Assembly: GCA_040882285.1 (NCBI GenBank) | Contig: JBBEBQ010000020.1 | Coordinates: 1 to 64,000, forward strand | Length of the DNA stretch: 64,000 bases | Direction: 5' to 3' | Origin: Gemmatimonadaceae bacterium | GTDB lineage: Bacteria > Gemmatimonadota > Gemmatimonadetes > Gemmatimonadales > Gemmatimonadaceae | Shown here: positions 25,506 through 36,000 of the stretch, one piece after another | Position numbering within the stretch: the first letter of the stretch is position 1 | How the letters are laid out: each line of letters opens with the position of its first letter | Notes under the pieces: generated by a model | Databases searched by the model: none | What the model saw: only the letters and a program-made list of their open reading frames with translations | Told to the model about the DNA's origin: nothing | Made by a program: the position numbers and the translations under genes

Positions 25506-26975
25506 GTGTCGCACTTAGCGGAAACATTTGGCGCCCTGCGCCGCTCCGAGTTCGCCCGGCCCGAGATGGCCACCCGCTCAGTGAAGCAGGAGCTGCGGCA
25601 GAACCTCCTGCAGCGGCTGAACGACGGTGGCGCGCTCTTTCCGGGACTCATCGGCTACGACGAGACGGTCATGCCGCAGATCGTCAACGCCATTCTCAGT
25701 CGGCACAACTTCATCCTGCTGGGCCTCCGCGGACAGGCCAAGTCGCGGATTCTCCGGGGCCTTACCGATCTGCTCGATCCCGTCATCCCGATCGTCGCGG
25801 GGAGCGAGGTCAACGACAATCCGTTCGCTCCCATCTCGAAGTACGCGCGCCAGCTGCTGGCCGAAGCGGGCGGCGACACGCCGATCGCCTGGATCGAGCG
25901 CTCCAACCGGTACGTGGAGAAGCTGGCAACGCCCGACGTCACCATCGCGGACATCATCGGCGACGTGGATCCGATCAAGGCCGCGCGCGGCGGACATATC
26001 CTCGCCGACGAGCTGACCATCCACTACGGGATGCTGCCGCGCGCCAACCGCGGAATCTTCGCGCTGAACGAGCTGCCTGACCTCGCGGGAAAAGTTCAAG
26101 TCGGCCTGTTCAACATCATGCAGGAAGGCGACGTCCAGATTAAAGGCTATCCGGTGCGGCTCGCGCTCGATGTCATGCTCTGCTTTACCGCCAACCCGGA
26201 GGATTACACCGCGCGCGGCAAGATCATTACGCCGCTCAAGGACCGCATCGGCAGCGAGATAACCACGCATTATCCCGAGACGGTCGAGCTTGGCATGGAG
26301 ATCACCGCGCAGGAAGCGTGGACCGCGCGGCAGGGGCGGTGCGTGCGCATTCCCGATTTCATGGCGGAGCTGATCGAGCGCATCGCGTTCGAGGCGCGCA
26401 CCGACAAGCGCGTTGACAAGCGCTCCGGAGTGTCGCAGCGGCTGCCGATCACGGTCATGGAGAACGTCGTATCCAACGCGGAGCGGCGCGCGGTCACCAC
26501 CGGCGAAGTCGAGATCGTTCCGCGGATCGCCGACGTGTACGGTGCGCTTCCCGCGATCACGGGGAAGCTCGAGCTCGAGTACGAGGGCGAGATCGTCGGC
26601 GGCCCGGCCATAGCGCGCGAGCTCATTCGCCGGGCGGCGGACGAGACGTTCCGCGCGCGCGCCGGGGGCGTGAACACCGACGAGATCATCATGTGGTTCG
26701 ACGCCGGCGGCGCGCTGCAGGTCACCGACGACGTCGCGGCCGATGTCGCCGTGCGTGGATTCGAGTCGGTGCCGGGGTTGATCGACATAGCGGAGCTGGT
26801 CTCGCTCGCGAAGCGGGCCGACGTCGCGGTCACCGCCGCGGCGTGCGAGCTGGTACTCGAATCACTCGTCGCGCGCCGCAAAATCTCGCGAACCGACGGC
26901 GGCAGCTACGGCCGCGCGCTGGACGAGAAGCGGCGGCGGCCGGGGCAGGATTACTTTGGCGGCATGTCGGCTTGA
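25506..26975 (+). CDS. MoxR/ChlI-type AAA+ ATPase
   Basis: 489 residues with GTG start 25506, GGAG eight bases before. Walker A is atypical ('LLGLRGQAKSRIL' near residue 75), and Walker B is 'GGHILADELTIH' region near 170; sensor and arginine-finger segments follow ('NELPDLAGKVQVGLFNIMQEGD', 'LCFTANPEDYTARG', 'TPLKDRIGSEITTHYP'). This is the magnesium-chelatase-like MoxR branch, which acts as a chaperone with a VWA-domain partner. A VWA protein of the right type is encoded at 49950-51230. Downstream is a heptad array and unrelated genes. Confidence 0.85.
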   Translation: MSHLAETFGALRRSEFARPEMATRSVKQELRQNLLQRLNDGGALFPGLIGYDETVMPQIVNAILSRHNFILLGLRGQAKSRILRGLTDLLDPVIPIVAGSEVNDNPFAPISKYARQLLAEAGGDTPIAWIERSNRYVEKLATPDVTIADIIGDVDPIKAARGGHILADELTIHYGMLPRANRGIFALNELPDLAGKVQVGLFNIMQEGDVQIKGYPVRLALDVMLCFTANPEDYTARGKIITPLKDRIGSEITTHYPETVELGMEITAQEAWTARQGRCVRIPDFMAELIERIAFEARTDKRVDKRSGVSQRLPITVMENVVSNAERRAVTTGEVEIVPRIADVYGALPAITGKLELEYEGEIVGGPAIARELIRRAADETFRARAGGVNTDEIIMWFDAGGALQVTDDVAADVAVRGFESVPGLIDIAELVSLAKRADVAVTAAACELVLESLVARRKISRTDGGSYGRALDEKRRRPGQDYFGGMSA

Positions 26976-26980
26976 ACGGC

Positions 26981-27050
26981 GGCTATTGGCTATTAGCTAT
27001 TGGCTATTGGCTGTTAGCTGGCCAACGGCCAACAGCCAAGAGCCAATAGC
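26981..27050. repeat. heptad array, GGCTATT / CAATAGC type, inverted arms (10 units)
   Basis: Units in order: GGCTATT, GGCTATT, AGCTATT, GGCTATT, GGCTGTT, AGCTGGC, CAACGGC, CAACAGC, CAAGAGC, CAATAGC. The first five and last four are complementary, forming a long hairpin. It fills the gap between the AAA ATPase stop and the GNAT start, with only TATTCCCA left before that ATG. Confidence 0.9.
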
Positions 27051-27058
27051 TATTCCCA

Positions 27059-27544
27059 ATGTCCGTAACCGTCCGCGCCGCCACCACCTCCGACCTCGAC
27101 ACGGTCGTGGCGCTTCGCCTCGCCCTCCTGCGCGAGCACGGATCGAATCCGTTGTTCGAGCGGCTCCACCCGGACGCCGACAGCAGGGCGCGCGAGCTGT
27201 ATCGCACGCACCTCACCGCGCCCGACCAGATCATCCTGCTCGCCGAGCGCGACGGCGCCGCGGTCGGCATACTGCGCTGCCTGCACGCCGTCAGCTCGCC
27301 GCTCCTTCTCCCTGAAGCCTACGCCTACCTGTCGTCGGCGTACGTCGTTCCGGGCGAACGGCGATTGGGTATCTTGAAAGCTCTCTTCGACGAGGGTGTC
27401 CGCTGGTGCCAGGCGCGTGGCTTGAGCGAGTTCCGTCTGTACGTCTCGATCGAAGACGAGGTCGCCCGCTCCGCCTGGGGCTCGCTCGGGTTCACGCCCG
27501 TCGAGGAGCTGCGCATCCACCGTCTCTCGGCTGACGGAGTATAG
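27059..27544 (+). CDS. GNAT family N-acetyltransferase
   Basis: 161 residues with the GNAT order: N-terminal 'VRAATTSDLDTVVALRLALLRE', a central beta-bulge strand, and the acetyl-CoA-binding segment 'AYVVPGERRLGILKALFDEG' near residue 95, then 'ARSAWGSLGF' near the end. Substrate cannot be told. ATG 27059 directly follows the heptad array without a ribosome binding site. The next gene starts 1 bp after its stop. Confidence 0.85.
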   Translation: MSVTVRAATTSDLDTVVALRLALLREHGSNPLFERLHPDADSRARELYRTHLTAPDQIILLAERDGAAVGILRCLHAVSSPLLLPEAYAYLSSAYVVPGERRLGILKALFDEGVRWCQARGLSEFRLYVSIEDEVARSAWGSLGFTPVEELRIHRLSADGV

Positions 27545-27545
27545 A

Positions 27546-28187
27546 GTGCCGGTCATCACGATCTCGCGGATGTATGGCTCCGGCGGCTCCGAGGTGGCGC
27601 GGCTCGTCGCGGCAGAGCTCGGCTGGAGTCTGCTCGACAACGCCGTCGTGGACGCGGTCGCCGAGCGGATCGGCGCGACGCACGCGGAGGTCGCGTCCCG
27701 CGAGGAGCGGCTTCCCTCGCTGGTCGAGCGGCTCGCCAGCGCGCTGGCGCTGAGCTCGCAGGAGTGGATCTCTCCGATGACCGACGCCAAGCTTCCTCCC
27801 AGCGACGAGCGGCTGGTGAAGGTGACGACGCGCGTGGTTGAAGAAGCCGTCGCGCGCGGCCCCGTCGTCGTCGTCGGACGCGGCGCGCACTCGATTCTCG
27901 CTGCCCGCGCGGACGTGCTGCACGTCTTCTGTTACGCGCCGCGTTCAGCGCTCATAGCGCGGGCCGTCGCGCGCGAGAAGGTCACGCCCGAGGAAGCCGC
28001 GAAGCTGGTGGACGAGACCAACCGGCACCGCGAGGAGTGGGTGCGGAAGCACTGGTCCCGGTCGTGGCGGGCGCACGAGAACTACCACCTGAGCCTGGAC
28101 ACCGAGTGGTTCGGAATCAAGCGGGCCGCCGACCTTGTGGTTCAGATGGCAAAAGAACGGTTCGGCGAGGCACGCGCCACCCCGTAA
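27546..28187 (+). CDS. cytidylate-kinase-like family protein
   Basis: 213 residues, GTG start, with GGAG six bases upstream. 'ISRMYGSGGSEVARLVA' is the P-loop-like nucleotide-binding motif of the Cytidylate_kin2 family, with 'VVGRGAHSILAARADVLHVF' and the arginine-rich lid 'RHREEWVRKHWSRSWR' later. These small nucleotide kinase-like proteins are common but uncharacterised. One base separates it from the GNAT gene, so they form a two-gene operon. Confidence 0.8.
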   Translation: MPVITISRMYGSGGSEVARLVAAELGWSLLDNAVVDAVAERIGATHAEVASREERLPSLVERLASALALSSQEWISPMTDAKLPPSDERLVKVTTRVVEEAVARGPVVVVGRGAHSILAARADVLHVFCYAPRSALIARAVAREKVTPEEAAKLVDETNRHREEWVRKHWSRSWRAHENYHLSLDTEWFGIKRAADLVVQMAKERFGEARATP

Positions 28188-28197
28188 AAGCTGCTTC

Positions 28198-28226
28198 TTG
28201 CTGCGCGGGCAGTGAGCCCCTAAGAT
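28198..28226 (+). promoter_or_regulatory. promoter of the SusC/SusD operon
   Basis: TTGCTG (28198-28203) and TAAGAT (28221-28226) with 17-base spacing; predicted transcript start about 78 bases before the susC ATG. Confidence 0.5.
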
Positions 28227-28310
28227 TTTGCCGGGTCAGCACGGATCGTCCAAGGACCAGTACGGCTCTCCCGCTCGACGATTGTCCGTCCACCACCATA
28301 TGGGGTCATC

Positions 28311-31300
28311 ATGAAGCGCGCGATGTCCTTCCCCCGTCTCGACCGTCTCGTGTCCTGCCTGGCAGCGGCGGGTGTCCTCGCCCTTGCCGTGGCTCTGTCC
28401 GCGCCCGCAGTCGCGGCGCAGCAAGCCGGCGTCATAGCCGGTGTCGTGCTCGGAGCGGGCGGCCAGCCGCTCCCCGGCGCGCAGGTGCGCGTGGCCGGCA
28501 CGGACCTCGGCGCAACGACCGACGCGTCCGGCCGGTTCCGAATCGTAGGATTGTCCGGCTCGGCGGCCACCGTCGAGGTGCGGCGCCTCGGCTACCGGAT
28601 GGAATCGCGCGAAGTTCCCGTGGGCGAGACGAATCTCCGCTTCAGCTTGACCGAGCAATCCGTGGCGCTCGACGTGGTCGTCGTCACGGGCACCGCGGGC
28701 GGCCAGTCCAAGCGCGAGCTGGGTAACGCGGTCACGACGATCAACGCCAGCGATGCCAAGGAGATCGCCGCCATTAACAGCGTGCAGAACCTGCTGAGCG
28801 GCCGCGCCCCGGGCGTCGTGGTGCAGAGCGCCACGGGCAACGTCGGCGCGGGCGCGCGCATCCGGATCCGCGGCGCCTCCAGCATGTCGCTGTCGAACGA
28901 GCCGCTCATCTACATCGACGGCGTCCGCGTCGCGAATCAGCCTGCCTCCGGGTTCTCGAACCAGTCGTTCGGCTCTTCGTCGATCTCGCGCATCAACGAC
29001 ATCAACCCCGACGACATCGAGTCGGTGGAGATCATCAAGGGTCCCGCGGCGGCCACGCTGTACGGCACCGAGGCGTCGAACGGCGTCATTCAGATCATCA
29101 CCAAGAAGGGAACGACGGGCGCGCCACGGTGGACGCTGGCGACGCGGCTCGGGACCAACTACCTGCGGAATCCCGAAGGCCGCTGGCCGGTGAACTACGC
29201 CAGCGTTCCGCGGCCTGGCGGACCGGCAGGCGCGCGCGACACGATCTCGATCGACATCATCGACCTGGAGAACGCGCGTGGGACGCCGGTCTTCAGGAAC
29301 GGACCGCTGCGCGAGTTCGACCTGGGAGCCAGCGGCGGCTCGGGCATCTTCACGTACTACGCCGGCGCCGGCCTCGAGGATAGCGAGGGAATCGAGCCGA
29401 CGAGCACCGTCAAGCGCTACTCGGGGCGGCTGAACGTCGCGGTCGTGCCGAACGCCAAGTTCAACATGGCCGTGAACTTCGGCTACATGAACGGCGACAT
29501 CCACCTGCCGTGCGAGGCCGGTTGCGGCGGCCGCACGCTGACCACGATCTGGGCCAACGCCGCCAACAACGTTCCGATCAACGGACAGCCCAATCCGCGG
29601 CGCGGATTCAACTCCGGCCTGCCTGAGCAGTACGACGCGTACGTGCAGATCTGGCAGGCGGTCAACCGGTTCACGGGCGGCATCCAGCTCAACCACGAGC
29701 CTTTCAGCTGGCTCAAGCACCGGCTGTCGGCCGGCACGGATCGCACCACGGAAGACGACAACTGGCTCCAGCCGCGCACGGAAGACTCGCTGACCCGCGT
29801 GATCTTCGGCGGCAACGGCTACCGCGCCGTGCAGAACCGCCAGCTCAACTATTACACGCTCGACTACTCTGCGTCCGGCAAGTTCGCCGTGCGTCCCACC
29901 ATCAAGTCCACGACGTCCTTCGGTGCGCAGTACTATCGCAATACCAGCAACTTCCAGTACTCGGAAGGCTCGGTCTTTCCGACTGTTGGACTGACCGCCC
30001 TGTCCGCGACGACGGTCAACCGAAGCACCTCCGGCGACGGCGAGCAGGACGCGACCCTCGGGTTCTTCCTGCAGGAGCAGCTCGGATTCAACGACCGGCT
30101 GTTCGTGACGGCCGCGGTGCGGGCCGACGACAACAGCGCCTTCGGGCAGAACTTCGACCGCGTGTACTATCCGAAGTACAGCGCGGCCTGGGTGCTCAGC
30201 GAGGAGCCCTTCTGGCGCTGGCCGATCGTGAACGCGCTGAAGCTGCGCGCGGCGTACGGCGAGTCGGGCAAGCAGCCGATCACCTTCTCGGCGCTCCAGA
30301 CCTACACGTCGGCCACCGGCCCCGGCGACGTCGCGACCGTGACGCCGCAATTCCTCGGCAACGCCGACCTCGGCCCCGAGCGCAGCAAGGAGATCGAGAT
30401 GGGCTTCGACCTCGGTGCGCTCGACGACCGGCTCGGCATCGAGTTCTCCTGGTATCGCAAGAATACCCTCGAGGCGATTCTCAACCGCCAGATCGCACCG
30501 TCGCTCGGCCTGCCCAACACGCAGCCGTTCAACGCCGGCAAGATCAGGAACTGGGGCACCGAGCTCATGCTGCGCGGCACTCCGATCCTGCGCGACGCGT
30601 TCTCGTGGGACGTAACTTTCGGAATCTCGACGAACGACAGCGAAGTGGAGGACCTCGGAACGCCCGAGGCGATTCTCGAGCTGCGCAGGGCGAGCGGAAC
30701 CCCCGACTTCGTGGTCGGCGGCTTCGCGATCAAGCACCAGGTCGGCTATCCGATCGGCGCCTACTTCGAGCAGAAGGTCGTGAGCGCGGCGCTGCTTCCG
30801 AACGGACAGGCTGATCGCGCGAACGTCCTGTGCGACGACGGCAAGGGCGGCACGATGATTTGCGCCGGCCCGGATCTCATCTACGGCAACGGGGACGACG
30901 CTCCGGATGTCTTCCTCGGCAAGTCGCTGCCGGGCACCGAGGGCGCGTTCAGCAGCACCATGACGCTGTGGAAGCGCTTCCGTGTGTACGGCTTGATCGA
31001 CTTCAAGCGCGATTTCCTCAAGCTCGACGGCAACATGCGCTCGCGCTGCGCGATCTTCGGCCGCTGCCGCGAGAACTTCTATCCGCTGGAGTTCGACCCC
31101 AAGACCATCGCGGGTCTCCAGTCCAACGGGCAGCTGATCGACTACTACATCAACAACTCCAGCTACGCCAAGCTGCGCGAAGTGAGCTTCTCGTACACGC
31201 TGCCGGTGATCAACAGCCGCTTCGCGCGCTTCAACCGCGCGGTGGTGACTCTCGCCGGCCGCAACCTGGCGACCTGGACCGATTACCCGGGGCTCGAGCC

Positions 31301-31409
31301 CGAGGCGATGTTCCTCGGCGGCAGCCGCGGCGGAAACTTCGGACAGTTCGAGCAGACCACGAATCCGCAGCTGACCACGTGGGTGCTCGGCGTCAATCTC
31401 GATTGGTAA
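28311..31409 (+). CDS. SusC/RagA family TonB-linked outer-membrane protein
   Basis: 1032 residues with a signal peptide (residues 1-35, ending SAPAVAAQQ). A carboxypeptidase-regulatory-like domain follows ('GVVLGAGGQPLPGAQVRVAG', residues 40-115), then the TonB plug ('LLSGRAPGVVVQSATGN', 'RIRGASSMSLSNEPLIYIDG', 'EIIKGPAAATLYGTEASNG') and a 22-strand barrel. SusC proteins import oligosaccharides, peptides or other large ligands with a surface SusD lipoprotein. The susD gene begins 39 bp downstream. Substrate unknown. Confidence 0.93.
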   Translation: MKRAMSFPRLDRLVSCLAAAGVLALAVALSAPAVAAQQAGVIAGVVLGAGGQPLPGAQVRVAGTDLGATTDASGRFRIVGLSGSAATVEVRRLGYRMESREVPVGETNLRFSLTEQSVALDVVVVTGTAGGQSKRELGNAVTTINASDAKEIAAINSVQNLLSGRAPGVVVQSATGNVGAGARIRIRGASSMSLSNEPLIYIDGVRVANQPASGFSNQSFGSSSISRINDINPDDIESVEIIKGPAAATLYGTEASNGVIQIITKKGTTGAPRWTLATRLGTNYLRNPEGRWPVNYASVPRPGGPAGARDTISIDIIDLENARGTPVFRNGPLREFDLGASGGSGIFTYYAGAGLEDSEGIEPTSTVKRYSGRLNVAVVPNAKFNMAVNFGYMNGDIHLPCEAGCGGRTLTTIWANAANNVPINGQPNPRRGFNSGLPEQYDAYVQIWQAVNRFTGGIQLNHEPFSWLKHRLSAGTDRTTEDDNWLQPRTEDSLTRVIFGGNGYRAVQNRQLNYYTLDYSASGKFAVRPTIKSTTSFGAQYYRNTSNFQYSEGSVFPTVGLTALSATTVNRSTSGDGEQDATLGFFLQEQLGFNDRLFVTAAVRADDNSAFGQNFDRVYYPKYSAAWVLSEEPFWRWPIVNALKLRAAYGESGKQPITFSALQTYTSATGPGDVATVTPQFLGNADLGPERSKEIEMGFDLGALDDRLGIEFSWYRKNTLEAILNRQIAPSLGLPNTQPFNAGKIRNWGTELMLRGTPILRDAFSWDVTFGISTNDSEVEDLGTPEAILELRRASGTPDFVVGGFAIKHQVGYPIGAYFEQKVVSAALLPNGQADRANVLCDDGKGGTMICAGPDLIYGNGDDAPDVFLGKSLPGTEGAFSSTMTLWKRFRVYGLIDFKRDFLKLDGNMRSRCAIFGRCRENFYPLEFDPKTIAGLQSNGQLIDYYINNSSYAKLREVSFSYTLPVINSRFARFNRAVVTLAGRNLATWTDYPGLEPEAMFLGGSRGGNFGQFEQTTNPQLTTWVLGVNLDW

Positions 31410-31448
31410 CGCGTGCCTGACAAACCTTCGACTCGAGAACTAATCATC

Positions 31449-32762
31449 ATGTCTTCATCGAACGCAAAGGCACGCTGGACGGTGTGGATGACGGCGGCGA
31501 TGCTGCTCGTGGTCCCCACGGCGTGCGACACGCTCAGTAATCCGCTCGAGGTCGAGCCGGCCAGCCGCATTCCGGCCGCGCAGATCGAGAGCCCGCAAAA
31601 CGCGCAGATCCTGTCGGACGGCGCGATCGCCGACTTCGAGTGCGCCTTCAACTCCTATACGGTCCTGAGCGGCGTCATAGGGGAAGAATTCATCTACGCC
31701 CAGCAGACGGCGTCGCGCACGCCGTATGACCGCCGCAACATGACGAAGGACGATTCCGATTACGCGGTGAACTCCTGCACCGGCAACCTCGGGGTATACA
31801 CGCCGCTGCAGACGGCGCGGCAGTCGAACGAGAACCTACTCGCGCTGCTGAACGTGTGGACCGACGCGGAGGTCTCGGCCGGAGCCGGCTCGCCGAACCG
31901 CACGAACCTGATCGCGATCGCGTCCGCGTACGCGGGCTACTCGTACGTGCTGCTGGGCGAGGCCTTCTGCACGATGGCGATCTCGCGGGTGAACCTCGAC
32001 AAGTCGCTCACCTACGGCGGCGAAATTCAGCGGGACAGCGTGTTCAAGCTGGCCATCGCCAGGTTCACGGACGCGATCGCCGCCGCGACTACGGCGAACA
32101 ATACCAGCATCAGAAACATGGCCTATCTCGGACGGGCGCGCGCGAAGCTGAACCTTGCGGACTACGCGGGCGCCAAAGCCGACGCGCAGCAGGTCCCGGC
32201 CGGCTTTCTGAGAACCGTCAGCGCATCGGATGCCAACGCGCGCCGGCAGAACCGGGTGGTCGCCGAGAACAGCGTGCTCAACCGCACGCAATCCGTCGGG
32301 GAGCCATACCGCTCCATGGGGGATACGCGCGTTCCGGTCACCGCGACCGCGCTCGTGAGCGCGACCGGCGTGACCCATTACTACCAGACGAAGTACACTA
32401 CCACGGCTACTCCGCTGCCGCTGGCGACGTACGAGGAAGCGCAGCTCATCATCGCCGAGGCCGACATTCGGGCGAACAACCTGCTGACCGCGCTCCCGAT
32501 CATAAATGCGTCGCGCACGCGTGGCGGGCAGTCCACGCCCTTCACCGGCGTCACCCAGGCGGAGTATCTCGCCGAGCTGATCGACCAGCGCCGCCGAGAG
32601 CTGTTCCTGGAGAGCCACCATCTCGGCGACCTGATCCGGTACGACCTCCCGTTGAATCCAGCGGCCGGCACGCCGTATCACTTCGGCGGAACGTACAGCA
32701 CACAGCGTTGCCTGCCACTGCCGGCGGCCGAGAGACTGAACAACCCGCTGATCGGAAGCTGA
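31449..32762 (+). CDS. SusD/RagB family nutrient-binding lipoprotein
   Basis: 437 residues from ATG 31449 (an earlier GTG at 31413 would precede the signal). Residues 1-25 end in 'VVPTAC', the lipobox. SusD hallmarks are the N-terminal 'NPLEVEPASRIPAAQI', TPR-like helices, and the C-terminal 'LAELIDQRRRELFLESHHLGDLIRYD', which is diagnostic. It caps the SusC barrel and binds the substrate. Followed by a strong terminator. Confidence 0.9.
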   Translation: MSSSNAKARWTVWMTAAMLLVVPTACDTLSNPLEVEPASRIPAAQIESPQNAQILSDGAIADFECAFNSYTVLSGVIGEEFIYAQQTASRTPYDRRNMTKDDSDYAVNSCTGNLGVYTPLQTARQSNENLLALLNVWTDAEVSAGAGSPNRTNLIAIASAYAGYSYVLLGEAFCTMAISRVNLDKSLTYGGEIQRDSVFKLAIARFTDAIAAATTANNTSIRNMAYLGRARAKLNLADYAGAKADAQQVPAGFLRTVSASDANARRQNRVVAENSVLNRTQSVGEPYRSMGDTRVPVTATALVSATGVTHYYQTKYTTTATPLPLATYEEAQLIIAEADIRANNLLTALPIINASRTRGGQSTPFTGVTQAEYLAELIDQRRRELFLESHHLGDLIRYDLPLNPAAGTPYHFGGTYSTQRCLPLPAAERLNNPLIGS

Positions 32763-32784
32763 GAAAAACAGCTAGCAGCTAAAC

Positions 32785-32816
32785 AAAGAGCCCCCGTCGA
32801 AAGACGGGGGCTCTTT
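32785..32816. terminator. intrinsic terminator shared by susD and the YHS gene
   Basis: AAAGAGCCCCCGTC (32785-32798), GAAA loop, GACGGGGGCTCTTT (32803-32816): a 14-bp perfect stem with an A-run and a T-run, so it works both ways for these convergent genes. Confidence 0.93.
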
Positions 32817-32965
32817 CATTTAGCATACTTCGCGGGATCCTTCTGAAACTCGAGCATGCACTGGTCGGAGCAGAAGTAGTACGTCTTCCCCTGGTACTCC
32901 GCCTTCCCTTCCGCTGATTCGGGGTACACCACCATCCCGCAAACCGGGTCCTTATGCTCAGCCAT
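32816..32965 (-). CDS. YHS domain small protein
   Basis: 49 residues: MAEHKDPVCGMVVYPESAEG, then KAEYQGKTYYFCSDQCMLEF and a short tail. This is a complete YHS domain (PF04945-type): 'DPVCGM' and 'YYFCSDQCMLEFQKDP' with three cysteines that can bind copper or another metal, as at the N-terminus of copper ATPases or next to heavy-metal proteins. Its stop lies in the terminator of the convergent susD. Conserved structure and correct codon pattern support it in spite of its size. Confidence 0.85.
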   Translation of the reverse strand: MAEHKDPVCGMVVYPESAEGKAEYQGKTYYFCSDQCMLEFQKDPAKYAK

Positions 32966-33024
32966 TGGCCACTCCGCGTGAGTTGGTTCTTGATTCCAAC
33001 CTGCAACCGCCGAGCCAGTAGCAG

Positions 33025-33073
33025 CTAGCTGCTAGCTGCTAGCTGCTAGCTGCTAGCTGCTAGCTGCTAGCTG
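33025..33073. repeat. heptad array, CTAGCTG x7
   Basis: Seven perfect tandem CTAGCTG units (33025-33073), preceded by a looser GTAGCAG unit. The unit is near-palindromic, so both strands can self-pair. The array ends 3 bp from the dnaE2 stop codon (33077), and a partial arm (AGCTAGCAGCTAAAC) lies at 32770-32784 beside the susD terminator. Confidence 0.9.
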
Positions 33074-33076
33074 TAG

Positions 33077-36000
33077 TTAATGAAAATCATGCGACTGGTG
33101 CGCCAGCCCTCTGACCTTCAGCTCGCGGAACTTCTCCCCCACCACGTTCATCACCGCGCCGTCCCGCTCGAACCGCCCGCGCACCATGATGAACGTCGCG
33201 AACTTCACCGGCTCGGCGAACTCGTCCACCAGCTTGCTCGGCACGATGATGTTCATGAAGCCGTGCTCGTCTTCCAGCAGCAGGAAGATCGTCCCACCCG
33301 CGCTCTCCGGCCGCTGCCGTACCGTGACCAGCCCCGCCACCAGCACGCTCTCCCGGTGCTTGAGCTTCGGAAAGTCGCGACTCCCAACCACCCCCGCGCC
33401 GCTCAGCTTCGGGCGCAGATGCTCCATCGGATGCCCGCGCGCGCTCAGCCCCAACGCGAAATAATCCATGAAGATCAGGTCGCGCTGGCTCAGCGGGCGC
33501 GGCGAGTTCATCCCGTTCCCCGCCGGCGCGAGCGGCAGCGAATCGCCCGCCACGCGCAGCGCCTCCCACGTGGCGCAGCGCCGGTCCTGCTCCCACACCG
33601 CGAAGACGTCGGCGCGCGCCAGCGTCAGCGCTTCGGCGCGCGTGAGCTCGCACCGGCGCACCACGTCTTCTATTGAAGTGAACGGCGCCTCCACGTGCGC
33701 CGCCCGCAGGCGCTCGATCGTCTTGTCAGCCAGGCCCCGCACGTGCCGCCAGCCGACTCTCAACGCGGGCTTCGAGAAATCCGCCGTCTCTTCCACAGTG
33801 CACTCCCAGTCGCCGTCGCGCATGCACGGCTGCCGCACCTCCACGCCGTGCCGCCGCGCGTCGTGGATCAGCGTGGACGGCGGATAAAAACCCATCGGCC
33901 ACGAGTTCAATATCCCCATGTAGAACTCGGCGGGATGATGCGCCTTGAGGTACGCCGACGCGTACGCGATTAGCGCGAAGCTCCACGCGTGCGATTCCGG
34001 AAAGCCGTAGTTGGCGAAGCTGATCAGGTCCTCGCAGATCCGCGACGCGACATCCGGCTTCACGTCGTTGGCGATCATCCGGAGCCGCAGCTTCTCCAGC
34101 ACCGCCTCGAGCTTTCCCTTCTTGCGGATGTTCCCCATGGTGCGACGGAGCTGGTCCGCCTCCGCGGCGGAAAACCCGCCGAGCGCCATGGAGATGGACA
34201 TCGCCTGCTCCTGGAAGATCGGAATGCCGTAGGTTCGCTCCAGGATCGGCCGCAATCGCTCGTCGGCATAGTGCACCTCCTCGCGGCCGAGTCTGCGATT
34301 GGTGTAGGGATGCACGAACTTCGCCTGGATCGGGCCGGGACGGATCAGCGCGATCTGCACCACGATGTCGTACATACGCTCGGGCTTGGTGTGGAGTATG
34401 GACACGATCTGCGCGCGACTCTCGATCTGGAACGTGCCGATCGTCTCCCCGCTCGCTATCAGATCGTATGTCTTCCTGTCGTTCACGGGGAGGCGATAGA
34501 TTTCCGGGCGGGTGCCGGTACGCTGCTCGATCGCGTCGAAGGAGCGGCGCACGAGCGACAGCGCGCCGAGCCCGAGGAAGTCGAACTTCGGCACGCCGAC
34601 CGCGTCGAGATCGTCCTTGTCGAACTGGATGATCGTGCGTCCCATCGTCGTGTGCTCGATGGGCATGTAGTCGCCGAGCGGTGCGGACGAGAGCACGAAC
34701 CCGCCCACGTGCGTCGAGCGCAGCCGCGGCAATCCCTCGAACGTCCGCACCGCGCGCAGTAGCGCGCGCCCGCGCGGAGTCTCGAGGTCGAGCGAGAACT
34801 GCTTCGCGAGTCCGTTCTGCATGTGGCCGGCGCCCGCGTCCGGGTCGAACCGATGCAGCCGCTTGGAGATCTCGCCCGACTGCTCGGGCGGATAGCCGAG
34901 GGCGCGCATCGAGTCGAGCACCGCGTTGGGCGCGCGATACGTCTGCACGATGCAGGTGATCGCGGAGTGAGCGCGCTCGTACCGGCCGTACACGTAGTCG
35001 AGCACCTCCTCGCGCCGGTCGTGCTCGATGTCGAGATCGATGTCGGGCGCCTCGGTCTGTCCGTCCACGCGGATCTCGGAGAGGAACCGCTCGAACAGCA
35101 GCCCGTTCATCACCGGATCGACGGCGGTGATCCCCAGGCAGTACGCCACCGCGGAGTTGGCCGCGCTGCCGCGTCCCTGGCAGAGAATCCCCTTGTGCCG
35201 CGCGAATCGTACCGCGTCCCACATCACCAGAAAGAATCCGGAGAAGCCGAGCCGCGCGATTACGCCCAGCTCGTGCTCGAGCTGGGCTTCCTCCTTCGGC
35301 ATGATCTTCCCCCACCGCTGGTGCGCGCCCTCGAACGCGTTGCGCCGCAGGAACTCGTCGTCGCTGAGGCCGTCGTGCTTGGGGAAGCTCGGCAGCGGCG
35401 GGCGCAGCCAGCCGAGCTCGAAGTCGCACTCGCCGGCGATCCGCTCGCTCTCGGCGATTCCTTCCTCGCGGCCCTGCCACCGCCTCGCGATCTCTTCCGG
35501 CGAATGCAGCCGCCATTCGCCGTTCGGGTGCAGCACGCCCTTCGCGAGCGCGGTGTCCAGGTCCATGTCGTACCGCAGCGCGGTGAGCATGTCGTGCACT
35601 AGCCGCGTGTCGCCGTCGATGTAGCGCGCGTCCTGGCACACGACCCACGGCACGCTGCACTGCCCCGCGAGCTCGATGAGCGCGCCCGCGAGCGCGGCTT
35701 CTTCCCCGCCCGTGTGATGCAGCTGCACTTCCACCGCGAGCCGGTCGTCAAAGACGTCGCGCCAGCGCGACAGCGCGTACAGCGCCTCGCTCTTTCTCCG
35801 CGACAAAATCAACGAGGCGATCTCTCCGCTGGCCGGGCCGGTGAGCGCGTGCAGTCCGGCGCTGTGCTCGGCCACCTGGCTCCACGTCACGCGCGGCCGG
35901 CCGCGGGTGTGCTGGATGGCGTCCTTGCTCCAGAGATGGAGATCGCCCACGCGCGAGCGCGTGACGAGCGCCGCCAGGTTGTGGAACCCTTCTTCCGTCC